Below, one piece after another: positions 10,801 through 18,980 of a DNA stretch of 64,000 bases. This stretch comes from Serripes groenlandicus. Lineage: Eukaryota > Mollusca > Bivalvia > Cardiida > Cardiidae. A program made the translations under genes and the position numbers. Location: positions 44,860,153 through 44,924,152 of the forward strand of contig JASEVX010000013.1 of assembly GCA_031761405.1 (NCBI GenBank), written 5' to 3'. The first letter of the stretch is position 1, and the number at the start of each line of letters is the position of its first letter. Under the pieces are notes generated by a model. The model was not told the origin of the DNA, did no database searches, and saw nothing but the letters and a program-made list of their open reading frames with translations.

Positions 10801-13800
10801 CCAGTCAGTCGTCATGATAGTCCAATAATGATGAACCCTAAAATGGGAAAGCAATTGCTCCCATTTTTGAAGGTTTAGGTATGGCCCGGTCGGGGATATA
10901 ACCTGCGATCTCTAGCATGCGAGGCGGACGCTATACCATTACACCACCGCTGCATTTGCGCCCTTGTGTAAAGGGCGGACTTATGGTCAAGGGGTTCACA
11001 AGAAAGTCTGTAGAATATATCGAGGACTTGGCGTGAAACGGTTGTAACTACAATTGTTATTTTTTTACCAAGGTAAAGTCTTTATAAGCGTTAAATCATT
11101 TTTCTTGGTAAACAATGGAAATTTAGGTGCCATTGCTCGTTCTGAACAATGGCACCTAAATTGGATTGTTTACAAAGGAGTTAACATTGCCCCTAAACTA
11201 GGGTTTTCAAAATAGGTTTTTAGTTACAACCGTTTCACACCAAGCCCTCGATATGAGCAGCGTTTTGCGGAAAACAAACATTAAAACTGTTGTGACCATT
11301 GTAGACCTATATCACTCATCGCAACTGCGCAGTCTAATTTTTCGCCAATTAGGTATACAAGGTTTCAAGAAAATGTTGTAACACGGCGTGACTTTGACCA
11401 AGAAAGCATAAATGCGAAAAAAAATATTTTTCCACGTGTTTGGTGAAAACGTTAGGGGTGGTTTTCCTGGAGCATCACTCATTATCATATAGTTCGATCA
11501 CAAGCTAATTCTACTATAGTTTGATCATACCTTGGTCGAATTCACTATGGTTAGAGAAAATGACATCACTTTAGCGACTATGGTCAGACCCACGAGTTTG
11601 CTCTGGTTGCTGTAGTTTCTTTGGAAACAAGATGCCCGTCTCAGGTAAAACCTAAACATGTTTAAGTTTGAAAACATACTTTTAGACAATTTTTAAACAC
11701 ATCAACCATGTAATTTGACACTTTATGGGTAGACTATTTGCTATTAAACCTTGATTACTATTATCATCACTGAATACACACCCTTAACAAATAACGAAAC
11801 AATAAACCCCTCAGTCGTCGCCATAACAGTTAACCATTGTTCGATTAATGCCAGTTCGATCAGGTACATTTTTAGTGTGGCTTCCGGTGCCGGACTATGG
11901 TTGATGATCAAACTCGCCCTTTGTAACCAAGGTCATATTTATATTTACCTTTTGAGTATGTGTTCATGTTAGTCATGTTACATTTTAGGAACACCTCATG
12001 TCTAAGATCAGAAAATCCACCAGCCATTTCATGGATTCGGAAAAGCGTGATGGAAGGTTTGTTTCCGTTTGAAATATTCGTATTCACAAACTGCAGAGTA
12101 GTGTTACCATATATACACCCGTGAATAACACTTTTCCACATACATGTACAATGCATCTGCAGCAGACAACTTCGAAGACATCTCAGCAAAAATAATTTAC
12201 CCCTCTATGAACGAAAGAATAAGTATTGAAACGAGGTGAAAAACATTGTGTTTAAAGGAGAAGCTGCTCACTGTTTTTAAAGGTCATCTGCTTGAAACTT
12301 GTCCAAACGTATGTCGAAGTAAGAAAAGGTTATAACCTTGTTTGGAATTATTTACCTTTTTGCTAAAGCTTGTAGTTTTGGCGATGCTCAGACACGTGAT
12401 CTCTCTCCTCCTAGAGCGTTAACGAGGGTCTCTAGACATTTATACATTGATTTATTGATTGAGTACAGTAGCATGATGTTTTAAGCGGCGTATCAGTTAT
12501 ATCACGGCGGCCAGTTTACCTTACGTGTATTTTCCGCACCAGTAACCGGCTACTTTCACATGTAAAATAAGATATTACTATTACGGCAATCGGTGGAAGA
12601 CGAATGACTAATCATCGAGGCGAATGAATATTCGTTACCGATTGAGATATCGGGGCTCGACCCATTGTGTGCAAACTGGTTGCTTGACCTATTTATGAAG
12701 GGACAAGTACATGCTCAACGAATGCAGATCCTCGTTTTGATCAATTGATTGATTGATTGGGGTTAATCGCCGTTTTTAACATTTTCTCAGTTATATCACG
12801 GCGGCCAGTTCACCTACTCATGCATTTCCTGGCTTTCTCACACCAGTACTCCACACAACAATCTTCCCAACCAACTGGCTGCTTTTCCACATAGACTTAG
12901 CCCATTGGTGGAAGACGAATGACGCATGTCGCATTGACTTTTCTCAATCGTCGGAAAGAAAGTTGGCCGAGCCGGGATTGAACTCACAACCCCTGGATTA
13001 ACAGCCCGCGTCGCAACCGACTGAGCTACCGGGGCTCGGCTTCGTTTTGATCAAACAAAAACAATTTATTTTACAGCTCGGGTACACTTTCAAAGATCGA
13101 AATCTACTTCAAAGAACTGATCTATGAAAAGGTGGAACAACAAAAGGCTTATGAGGTGAGGCATCTTGAATGAAGGATAACTTTAACCTTTTCCCACATA
13201 CAACAAATCTGCAGCAGACGACTATAACACCTTTTGACAAAAACCTGAAAAAATCTCCATAAAAGATCGCTTAATCGTTAAATAAAGTTGAAAACATTCT
13301 GACCAAAGGAGAAATTGCTCATATTGAGCAATTTCATCTTTGGCCACAATGTTTTTAAAAGTCGTCTGCTGCTATTGCGTCAAAATGCGTCTGCAGGTGG
13401 GAAAGGGTGAAGAGACCGGCTAATTTAAGTTGAACGTTGTTTTCAACCTTTTAACAATTATATCAGGGACGTAGATAAGATCTTATCTACGTCCCTGATT
13501 ATATCAAGATTGCCAGTACACCTGACTGTTTGTTTGCCAACTTGAAAATGTAATTGAAGTTAGTCTTAACAATCTTTGTCAAGTATGAATTGCCAAGTCA
13601 TGATTCGATGGCCGACACGTTATTTGATGCCCAAGTTAAGATTCGATCGCCGAGCCGGAATTCGCTAACCTAGCCTGGATTCGGACTCAAGACCATCTGA
13701 TCAATAACCCGTCTCATTCTCGTTTTCTTCTTGATCAGTAAAAACATCCATTTTTGCTTAACGAAATTATTGTTCTTACTTCTCTTCATTCTTTCTGGGT

Positions 13801-14159
13801 TTTCTTAGAAGTTTCTTTCTTCGAAAGCTTCTTCTTGAAAAGGTTACTTAAAACAGAATTGTATAGATAGGAAAATAAAGAGAATTTATTCTTTGCGTGG
13901 GATTAATTTTATGTTAAAAAATTCGTATTTATACCCGAATTTCATTCAAATCACCTATTTATCATTTCAGTCCCAGAACCTGATCTCCGATATCGGGGGC
14001 CAACTTGGACTGTGGCTCGGTCTGTCGGCCATCACCGTCGGGGAAATCGTGGAGCTGGTAGCATCCATCTGTAACCTGATCTCGCATAAATGCTTCAAAC
14101 AAAAACGGGGTAACCTTGGTAACCATGAACTGACAAAGGTCACGCCAATGGAAGCATAG
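1707..14159 (+). CDS. DEG/ENaC-family sodium channel gene, C-terminal part (8 exons, 5' incomplete)
   Basis: Eight exons with AG/GT borders and compatible phases join into 948 coding nucleotides (315 residues plus TAG) after one leading base; this phase agreement is the main support. In order: GNCY motif (residues 11-14); the LTLELNVEQHKY strand typical of the ectodomain; RLPPPHAQC; Cys pairs CLKSC and CQC; a second Cys cluster ending CPTPC; SKWPSDEYE; KIEIYFKELIYEKVEQQKAYE; then GGQLGLWLGLS leading into TM2, with G270-L271-S272 matching the family's G-x-S filter; and a short basic tail. Family members are trimeric plasma-membrane Na+ channels, gated by acid, peptides or mechanical force depending on the subgroup. 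The family is usually 500-700 residues, so the cytoplasmic N terminus, TM1 and first ectodomain strands are missing and presumably lie upstream. Ligand and subgroup cannot be judged. Introns are packed with SINEs, MITEs and tandem repeats. Confidence 0.9.
1795..2665 (+). repeat. 74-bp tandem repeat derived from exon end plus donor
   Basis: Units begin with a GGACCA-like core at 1801 (inside exon 1), 1876, 2067, 2141, 2215, 2289, 2363, 2430, 2504, 2578 and 2651. Most steps are 73-75 bp; one is 67, and the 1876-2067 gap includes about 117 bp of extra sequence. GT-starting donor-like sites lie exactly 13 bases after the core at 1814 (real), 2080, 2154, 2228 and 2443. Confidence 0.8.
2666..3947. 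other. Intron sequence, nothing recognised
   Basis: AT-rich intron between exons 1 and 2. It ends with a TTGTA/TTGTATTA microsatellite around 3880-3912. A 145-codon minus-strand frame at 2719-3156 is treated as chance or repeat-derived (see rejected items). Confidence 0.4.
3948..4111 (+). CDS. DEG/ENaC exon 2 (LNVEQ strand)
   Basis: The acceptor is TTTTTAAG at 3940-3947. The exon begins with two bases completing Gly and reads LTLELNVEQHKYVSALANSA, then GIRVLVHPRGTYPFPEDDGF and ends MMTSVGINK. The 'G-L-x-L-x-L-N-V-E-Q' strand and the later 'G-I-x-V-x-V-H' and 'P' residues are classic DEG/ENaC ectodomain features. It ends in phase 0 before GTATTT. A TATTG-type microsatellite sits just upstream in the intron. 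Confidence 0.9.
4112..4964. other. Intron sequence, nothing recognised
   Basis: First part of the intron after exon 2. I see only AT-rich unique-looking sequence and no clear repeats or frames of interest. Confidence 0.35.
4965..5240 (-). mobile_element. SINE-B copy, diverged
   Basis: It starts with GATTGATTG and the tail module ('AACGCCGTTTTCAACAATAT'), continues through the body 'AACTGGCTGCTTTTCCACAT', and ends in a degraded tRNA-like head containing GAGTTCGAACTC. The head-to-tail direction is minus. Confidence 0.7.
5440..5965. repeat. Dispersed repeat, copy 1 of 3, with an insertion
   Basis: Blocks matching 44255-44530 and 63000-63310 occur in the same order ('TCTCGAATTGACCC', a cgCACGATac-like core, 'ACCTAACAATT', 'CAATCTGRGA', 'GTCATCAGATA'). 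Between about 5525 and 5695 lies a second repeat shared with 21915-22270 ('TTCGACATTATTCATTAAA', 'CAGCTATCGCCGAAAAAA'), suggesting insertion of one repeat into the other. Confidence 0.55.
6031..6247 (+). CDS. DEG/ENaC exon 3 (Pro-rich strand and first Cys cluster)
   Basis: The acceptor is CATTTTAG at 6023-6030. The exon starts in phase 0 and reads KDLIRLPPPHAQCGYKG, then IYSKQTCLKSCYQQILEGKC and CQCGLSIYHI, ending WNDTF plus one base. RLPPP followed by C, and the CLxxC...CxC spacing, are hallmarks of the family's thumb/finger disulfide core. Two nearby GT sites exist (6248 and 6252). Only GTACGT at 6248 gives the phase required by exon 4, creating a Tyr codon across the junction. Confidence 0.9.
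6425..6555 (-). mobile_element. SINE-D copy
   Basis: It has a tRNA-like head on the minus strand with B box GGTTCGAATCC, followed by a body ('GGGATTTTCCACGCAAACGG') shared with 63655-63800. It lies in the intron before exon 4. Confidence 0.6.
6602..6868 (+). repeat. 81-93-bp tandem repeat ending in the exon 4 acceptor
   Basis: There are three units, starting GGGCGTC at 6602, 6691 and 6772. Each contains CACTGATTC, TTACGTAAC, (A)ATGT and an acceptor-like AG (6679, 6760, real 6853) followed by CGAGTgcgTAGGG, the start of exon 4. Confidence 0.8.
6854..6920 (+). CDS. DEG/ENaC exon 4 (second Cys cluster)
   Basis: This is a short exon of 67 nt. The acceptor is TTTCTTACAG at 6844-6853 and the donor GTAAGT at 6921. 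It reads ECIGDCTDLFATCNGMCPTP plus C, then two bases that complete Gln with exon 5. The C-x3-C-x6-C-x3-C-x3-C pattern continues the extracellular Cys-rich domain. Its acceptor and first 15 or so bases are echoed twice in the intron just upstream. Confidence 0.85.
6969..7172 (-). mobile_element. SINE-A copy
   Basis: The tail 'ATATCACGGCATCTCCCGGG' is followed by 'TTTATCCTGACACCAGCTAA' and a head with GATCGAACCCGCGACC and CACCGAGGCGGTG, all reverse-complemented relative to the SINE-A reference at 52013. Confidence 0.7.
7304..7752. mobile_element. Foldback element with about 37-40-bp terminal arms
   Basis: The arm 7304-7343 and the arm 7716-7752 are reverse complements apart from a 3-bp indel and one mismatch. 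Internal sequence contains a smaller hairpin around GGTGAAGAATTCATCACC (near 7515-7532). A 'TGTGTACAAT' direct repeat lies outside both ends but not adjacent to them. Confidence 0.6.
7753..8876. other. Intron sequence, nothing recognised
   Basis: AT-rich. I see no frames, RNA genes or clear repeat copies. Confidence 0.3.
8877..9000 (-). mobile_element. SINE-A fragment (tail half)
   Basis: It matches the SINE-A tail and middle ('TTTCAACTATTGTTGCAGTC', 'ATCACGGCG', 'TTTATCCTGACACCAGC'). The head is missing. The 78-codon frame here is repeat-derived. Confidence 0.6.
9085..9209 (+). mobile_element. SINE-A copy, 3'-truncated
   Basis: The head has a clear A box (TAGTTATAGCGCG) and B box (GGTTCGATCCC), then the body 'TAGTAATGGCCGTCCTCCTT'. 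It is followed by a short degenerate array of 'ATAAGGTTTCTGTTCT' (about 9225-9310). Confidence 0.7.
9819..9876 (+). CDS. DEG/ENaC exon 5 (SKWPS segment)
   Basis: The acceptor is TATTTCAG at 9811-9818 and the donor GTATTT at 9877. After one base completing Gln it reads ETKYDYTISMSKWPSDEYE and ends in phase 0. The aromatic/Thr/Ser run followed by S-x-W-P-S is the family's conserved palm segment after the last CPxPC. Confidence 0.88.
9955..10400 (-). mobile_element. SINE-A copy interrupted by a MITE
   Basis: Tail to head runs left to right ('CCTGGGTAAG', 'GTCCTGAGCGCCAAGGATG', 'TTAACCCGCGACC'). The head is split at 10128 by the element 10129-10366. The sequence resumes weakly after 10375. Confidence 0.65.
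10129..10366. mobile_element. 238-bp TIR element with 9-bp target duplication
   Basis: The ends begin CATCCTCGGTACCCAGGCTA and are inverted over about 60 bp with few mismatches. CCTGCATCC flanks both sides (10120-10128 and 10367-10375). A 9-bp duplication with long inverted repeats fits a Mutator-like (MULE) non-autonomous element. The 81-codon frame inside is not a gene. Confidence 0.8.
10758..10955 (-). mobile_element. SINE-A copy
   Basis: It runs from the tail (TTTCCTGGGTAAG) to a head with GATATAACCTGCGATC and GCGAGGCGGACGCTATACC in reverse orientation. An internal short inverted repeat around CAATTGCTCCC is also present. Confidence 0.7.
11021..11250. mobile_element. MITE-W, complete copy, 4-bp target duplication ATAT
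   Basis: The ends are CGAGGACTTGGCGTGAAACG and its near-inverse ...CACACCAAGCCCTCG. ATAT flanks both sides (11017-11020, 11251-11254). The centre has a second inverted pair around the CATTGCTCGTTCTGAACAATG stretch. Confidence 0.8.
11989..12056 (+). CDS. DEG/ENaC exon 6 (variable linker)
   Basis: The exon is flanked by CATTTTAG (11981-11988) and GTTTGT (12057). It reads EHLMSKIRKSTSHFMDSEKR, then DG plus two bases. The sequence is weakly conserved. It is included because it exactly bridges the phase gap between exon 5 (phase 0) and exon 7 (needs two bases), and because a charged linker of about 20 residues is expected here. Confidence 0.75.
12105..12330. mobile_element. MITE-P, diverged copy
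   Basis: It shares 'CATCTGCAGCAGACAACTT', 'AAAGGAGAAGCTGCTCA' and 'GGTCATCTGCTTG' with better MITE-P copies. The terminal TTAA sites are eroded. It lies directly after exon 6. Confidence 0.45.
12432..12700 (-). mobile_element. SINE-B copy, diverged
   Basis: The tail module 'AGTTATATCACGGCGGCCAG' and the head end 'ATCGGGGCTCG' are recognisable. The middle is degraded. Confidence 0.6.
12745..13041 (-). mobile_element. SINE-B, full length, 13-bp target duplication
   Basis: 297 bp from TTGATTGATTGATTGGGG (tail end) to GAGCTACCGGGGCTCGGC (tRNA head). TCGTTTTGATCAA occurs at 12732-12744 and 13042-13054. The head carries an A box (GCTCAGTCGGT-like, reverse) and a B-box-like TCAATCCCGG. Confidence 0.9.
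13077..13155 (+). CDS. DEG/ENaC exon 7 (pre-TM2 palm strand)
   Basis: The acceptor is TTATTTTACAG ending at 13076 and the donor GTGAGG at 13156. It reads SGTLSKIEIYFKELIYEKVE, then QQKAYE. 'L-x-x-Y-x-E-x-x-x-Q' is the conserved strand before TM2. A SINE-B copy with a 13-bp target duplication ends only 35 bp before this exon. Confidence 0.9.
13183..13411. mobile_element. MITE-P copy
   Basis: It starts TTAACCTTTTCCCACATA and ends GGTGGGAAAGGGTGA (TTAA site eroded on the right). It contains 'AAATCTGCAGCAGACGACT' and its inverted partner, and the AAGGAGAAATTGCTC core. Confidence 0.7.
13428..13725 (-). mobile_element. SINE-B remnant, diverged, carrying a palindromic insertion
   Basis: The tail-like 'GTTTTCAACCTTTTAACAAT', the GCCAGTACACCTGACT body and the head-like GCCGAGCCGGAATTCG are in SINE-B order. 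It is split by the 32-bp palindromic insert at 13466-13497. Confidence 0.5.
13462..13499. repeat. 38-bp perfect zero-loop palindrome
   Basis: 19 bp (13462-13480) are followed immediately by their exact reverse complement (13481-13499), centred on AAGATCTT. ATTATATCA flanks the inner 32 bp at 13457-13465 and 13498-13506, a 9-bp direct repeat. Confidence 0.9.
13971..14159 (+). CDS. DEG/ENaC last exon (TM2, filter and C-terminal tail)
   Basis: The acceptor is ATCATTTCAG at 13961-13970. The exon starts in phase 0 and reads SQNLISDIGGQLGLWLGLSA, then ITVGEIVELVASICNLISHK and a basic tail ending KVTPMEA before TAG. 'Dx(G)GGQLGLWLGxS' is the strongest family signature in the window. The cytoplasmic tail is short (about 28 residues after TM2) and has no recognisable PY motif, so Nedd4-type control as in ENaC is not indicated. 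Confidence 0.95.
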   Translation, partial: SQNLISDIGGQLGLWLGLSAITVGEIVELVASICNLISHKCFKQKRGNLGNHELTKVTPMEA

Positions 14160-14358
14160 AAATGACCAATACGGTCACACTAGAATATGTGTAACTCTTA
14201 CAACTTGCTTTTCTGACGTTCACCGGGTATTCGATTAAGTTATTAGGCGGAACCAAAATCCCATGACACGTTTGTTTATGTTTTTGTTTGATTGTTTGTA
14301 TCGTGTTTAAGACAAGCACATAGCAGAATTGTACTCTTGAGATTAATACACCGCTATT

Positions 14359-14512
14359 AATAAATACTCAGTTATTTCACGACGTTTCGTGGGTACGTTT
14401 CCAGTACAACTCGTCCATTCATCATGTCACCAGCGAGTCAGGCGTTATTCTAAACCCACACATCTCCAAGAAGGGAAAACAATTACTACCTATTACAAAG
14501 CTTTTCAATAAA
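14359..14512 (+). terminator. Candidate polyadenylation signals of the DEG/ENaC gene
   Basis: AATAAA occurs at 14359-14364 and again at 14507-14512, about 200 and 350 nt after the stop codon. Either would give an ordinary 3' UTR. The second lies within a partial SINE-A copy. Assignment is by position only. Confidence 0.4.
14366..14510 (-). mobile_element. SINE-A fragment
   Basis: Tail and middle portion only ('CTCAGTTATTTCACGACG', 'GGTACGTTTCCAGTACAACT', 'GTCACCAGCGAGTCAGGCG'). The head is absent. Confidence 0.5.
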
Positions 14513-16530
14513 ACGTTAAATCCTTCTCATAAAACTTTAGCGATGACCAAACAACCAATAACTTAATCACCCGATGAATAACAAATAGAATCTTTTTTTT
14601 TTTTTTTTGAAGTTTATATTTAAATTTTAGCCCGTCCATGATAAAAAGGTACAAGTTCACATATCTGAACTGCGTAAGTTTAAATCACGTTGTCCATCTG
14701 CTCTGGTCTTATCAGAATTTACACAAGCGGACAAACGTATGACATGCTTGTTACAGTTATATGTGAAAGGTAAATATCTCATATAAGAATATGAGGATGC
14801 AGATGCTAATCTGGATCGACACTATGTTCACTAATGCAAATGTGTACCTTTTTCGATTAATATTGATATCATGTTTGTACAATAACTGTGATTTGTTTAT
14901 TGTTGTAATATTATGGAATATTTGGACAGAGAACATATAATAACGGACATGTCTGACATGTCTGATCATTATGCTAAACAGCCATTATCATGATAAATGA
15001 GCCGTCCCACGAGAAAACTAACATTTACCGTCTTGTTTTCTCATTACATCTTATTTCATAAGATAGGTCACAAACTAAAAGGCAGCAAATGTGCCAGTAG
15101 ATTGTTTTTTCAAACATTCACTTGTTAAATTTTGTATTTAGGCACATATTTTTTGTTGATACAATATGAGCAATTTCTCCTTTTGCCGAAATGTTTTCAA
15201 ATGTCGTCCGCTGCAGAGGCGTCAGAAGGCGTCTTTATATGTGTGAATATTGACAACTCTGTAGAACAAATAAAAAAACTTATTTTGACCCTGACAGAAT
15301 GTTGCATCTTATTTCATACAGGTGCAAAATTCTCTAAAGCATGAAAAAGATGTCATTTTGACAATCATAATTAAGTTGGTGTTCTACCTGATACGTCAGG
15401 GGTACTGGGCCGAGTCTACACATCTTGCAGAACTGAACTCATTACATTCCACTTATCTTCGTCCTTTCTTCGAACTGTTATTTTGCACGGTCCTATCAAA
15501 ATGTCGAGAACATGTGTCACACTTAGTTTGTGTGCATGCGTTTGCTTACCGACACATTTAACTTTTCTTTTTGGCAAATATACCTCGCCGATCACGTTCA
15601 TTTTTCCTCGTTCGTCCATGTTGGTTTTCTGATGCGACGTCACGGCAGGCGGGGACAAATCTTGTTGTGCTATATTTACCTACTACGGACAATTTGTTCC
15701 GCCTAGCGGAAATACGTATCGGAAGGTTACGATTGATCACGTTGAAATGCGAGTTTTACCGAAAGCATTACAGTTCCGAAGCCTTAAAAGCATTGTATGG
15801 GTTAAACTGGAAAATATAGCCTCAATCATAGTTCGATTGTTGCTAAAATAAAATGGAATGTCAATTCAAATAGCAGAATTTTCGACATCGAATTGTCATA
15901 TTGTATAGGGTTTGTATTATGTATTTTAATGCCGAGTTTTGCAAATATTAGCATGGCCAGTTTACGTTTGAAGATAAACATTTCAATGAGTTTGGTTTGC
16001 AGGAGTAATTTAGATTATGAGTCCTCTATGCTTTACGGCGAAGCAAACAGATACCTGAAAATAAACAACCTGTCTTTTCTAGGATGTTAAATTGTAGTTA
16101 CTTTTCGTAGAAATAGCACTTGTCGATACATCTTATGTCTAAAGCACTTTTGTGATATTTTTTCTATAAATGTCGGTTTTTCTAATCTTCAGTATTTGTC
16201 TTATCTTTATATACTTGAGTGGTATTCTGCGAAAACCAACTAAGTGCAAGTATAATGAGTGTTGTTTATGCAAAGGATCCGAATAGTTACTGCTTTACAG
16301 AAGAGTTCTTGAAATATTCTTGAAACTAATTTACGAACAGTACATAGTCAGATCAGACTGCGCGGATGCGCTGCTGTTCTGGTTCTGCACTGGTCGCAAA
16401 TGCCTCTATGATGGTTTTCGCAAAGAGCCTTTCCTTTTACAATGTTCGATATTAACGCGTTCTTACATATAGACGTTTTCCCACGCCTCTGCAAAACTAT
16501 TAAAAAGTATTATAAATGAAAGTGTATTTA
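14513..16530. other. No gene recognised; poly-T run and a MITE-P fragment
   Basis: A T18 run lies near 14591-14608. A MITE-P fragment is at about 15163-15245 ('GAGCAATTTCTCCTTTTGCC' and a CGTCCGCTGCAGAGGCGTC stretch). Several 60-90-codon frames near 15.1-15.8 kb have no recognisable domains and overlap on both strands. Confidence 0.35.
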
Positions 16531-16536
16531 TCAAAT

Positions 16537-16795
16537 CGAGGGCTTGGAGTGAAACGGTTGTATCTAAAATTGGTATTTTTTTTACCAATGTTAATAACCT
16601 CACCATAAAGTCTCTATAATCGTTCAATCATTTTTCTTTGAAAACAATGGAAATTTAGGATTTAGGTGCCAATGCTCGTTCTGAGCAATGGCACATGAAT
16701 TTCTATTGTTTACAAAGGGGTCAAAATTGTCCCTAAACCAGGGTTTTCAAAATAGGTTTGGTTTTTAGTTACAACCGTTTCACGCCTAGCCCTCG
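16537..16795. mobile_element. MITE-W, complete copy, 4-bp target duplication AAAT
   Basis: The ends are CGAGGGCTTGGAGTGAAACG and ...CACGCCTAGCCCTCG. AAAT flanks both sides (16533-16536, 16796-16799). It has the same internal structure as the copy at 11021. Confidence 0.8.
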
Positions 16796-16799
16796 AAAT

Positions 16800-16932
16800 A
16801 GTGTTGAAAACATTAAAGCAAAGGGGATACATTGCTCATTATGAGCAATTTCTTCTTTTGCCACAATCTTTTCAAAAGTCGTCTGCTGCAGAGGCTTCAA
16901 ACTGCGTCTATATTTGGGGATGGGTTTAATTG
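16800..16932. mobile_element. MITE-P fragment adjacent to MITE-W
   Basis: It begins within the core ('GTTGAAAACATTAAAGCAAA') and runs to GGGATGGGTTTAAT. The right half only; it starts at the right target duplication of the MITE-W copy, so MITE-W probably inserted into it or replaced its left side. Confidence 0.5.
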
Positions 16933-17264
16933 TATGTATATATGTTACACTCAGCTGGTCTGATTTGTATGGAGCCGCGTCGGGCGATTTTGGGTCTTAT
17001 TGCAAGTCGATAATCAGGACAATAAAGCTATACCATTCTGTATGCGCAAGGCCGTGTAAATAGCATTCTAACTGCGGTACTTTCGCCAAGTTTAGTATAA
17101 ACTGATAGTACTGTTTTGATACTGCTTAGAATGATCTTTAATTTGACACGGGTTTCTTTGTTGTTAAAGGAAGACTTTGCCTGAAACGAACCATAATCCA
17201 TACTTCTATAATGGTTTTCTATGTTGTTTCCCTTTGACCTTATTGCAAATGTGAATTATGAAAT

Positions 17265-17553
17265 AGGCATAAACCCTTTTATACTCGCAGACGCATTTTG
17301 GTTGCATCACAAGAAGACAATTTTGAAAATGTTGAGCAAATTCTCAAGTTGCCGCAATGTTTTCATTTGTCACATAAGCTTCGGATCTACTTTTGAGTAG
17401 CGCACAGTTGTAACAGTACGCAGAGATACGTAGATTGATCTTTTACCAAACTTGTCATAAATATCTTCGGTTTTTGTTTTGTCTGTGTGCTACAGATGCT
17501 AAAAAATTGCGTCTACATGAGGGAAAGGATTAAGTCTCAATTTCGCCTGACAT
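17265..17553. mobile_element. MITE-P, rearranged copy
   Basis: The left end 'ATAAACCCTTTTATACTCGC' and the right end GAGGGAAAGGATTAAG resemble MITE-P termini. The middle includes unrelated sequence. Confidence 0.4.
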
Positions 17554-17710
17554 TGTCTTTTTTATTATGTTGTGATATTTGTTTGTAGAATAAAAAATAT
17601 ATAAAACGAATTTGCTTTTTTTTTTCAGGAAACCAACCTCTCCGTGGAAGCAATGAATTATTCTGTTAATTACAATCTTCTTGTAAATGTGTTTCATGTT
17701 TACTCATTGA

Positions 17711-17835
17711 CCACCTAGGTGGTGCATTTGTAGAGCGTTCGACTCGGATGCGGGAGGTCTCGGGTTCGATCCCCGGTCGGGTCATACTTCATACTTTAAA
17801 AATGGTAGTAATGGCTGCCCTCCTTGGCGCTCAAG
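17711..17835 (+). mobile_element. SINE-A head and body fragment
   Basis: A clear tRNA-like head (GGTGGTGCATTTGTAGAGCG, GGTTCGATCCCCGG) and the body 'ATGGTAGTAATGGCTGCCCT'. The 3' tail is missing. Confidence 0.75.
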
Positions 17836-17927
17836 AGGTGTACCCTGAAAGAGAGAAATGAAAAAAGTAACGGAGAGTGTTTCGTTAATTAAATCTTTAA
17901 GCATTTTTATAAGGAAAACATAAATGA

Positions 17928-17990
17928 TTAAATATGCCTTTAAGTATTTAAGTAATACTTAGCGTTAAGTAGTGTTGGTGGAGTTGGACC
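17928..17990. mobile_element. MITE-I right-end fragment
   Basis: It shares 'TTTAAGTAATACTTAGCG' and 'AGTGTTGGTGGAGTTGGA' with the right arm of the complete copy at 41301-41554. Confidence 0.5.
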
Positions 17991-18308
17991 CAGGTAACCA
18001 ACTCGGGAAACGCCGTGTTATGAAAATAACTGTTGAACATGGCTTAAAACACCATTCAAACGACAATCAAGGCAGAACGGCCAAATGAAATTGTATTATG
18101 CACAGTTACATCGGGTTAACCGGTTTATCCGTACATTTCCGAGTCGTCCGTAAGAGGCTCGGTATTAGGATTTGAGCTTACGAGTTTGTCCGAACAGTTC
18201 CGAGTCGTACGACAAGAGCGCCACGTAAAAAGTAAATTAAAGGCTAAAGTACTCTCTCTTACACTATCGGTGTATTACATTTACCTCTGTCGAACTACTT
18301 TCGGGTTT

Positions 18309-18345
18309 CACGTGACTTTTTATCACGTGACTTTTTAGTCACGTG
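18309..18345. promoter_or_regulatory. Three clustered CACGTG E-boxes
   Basis: CACGTG occurs at 18309-18314, 18324-18329 and 18340-18345, each within TCACGTGA. This core is bound by bHLH-ZIP factors of the USF/MITF/TFE type in animals. No gene start is recognised nearby, so a regulatory role is speculative. Confidence 0.35.
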
Positions 18346-18980
18346 ATCATGGCCATTATATTCCAAAAAATTTAAATGGCTTCTACACCATTGAAAACAA
18401 CATAACAGATGTATTAATCTTTAAATGTGTAAAACTACCGAAAAGTAGTCCGTAGTTTTTTGCTAAATAAATACTTTGTTTTTTATTAGCAAAGTTAGAA
18501 AAAGATCCTGTCACAAGCGTAAAAGGTTAGTGCTTACATCAGTGACAACTAAGTCAATTTAAATACAGTTATCATGTTTCGTCAAGAATCTTGACATTGA
18601 GCCTGTTGCAGAGATGATAGTGAGTGCTACGAACGGTCACTCTGCGATAGTAGATTGGCTAAAGTATGGAACAATTAAATGAGACAAACCCCAAACATAT
18701 TTCCTTATATACTTCACGTTAAACCTTATCCTGCTGGATTCTTGCAAAGCATTCCAGTTTTCTGACACGCTCTTGCATATTTATTGATATTCATTGATAT
18801 GTTTTCCGTCCAAGCTATTACATAAAAAGAAACACACAATGAAATGTAGTTTAAAGTCGTGCGTAAGGGCATACGTCCGTGCGAAACAGTTTACACGTCT
18901 GGCTTTTGTAAACAGTTTAGATTCATATCAGCAAATGCATCCGCACAGTGTGATTAAGATCTACATTGCTTACACATTAC

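Noticed and set aside
15131..15819. Cluster of overlapping 60-82-codon frames on both strands
   Set aside because: Frames conflict with one another, share no protein features, and partly cover a MITE-P fragment.
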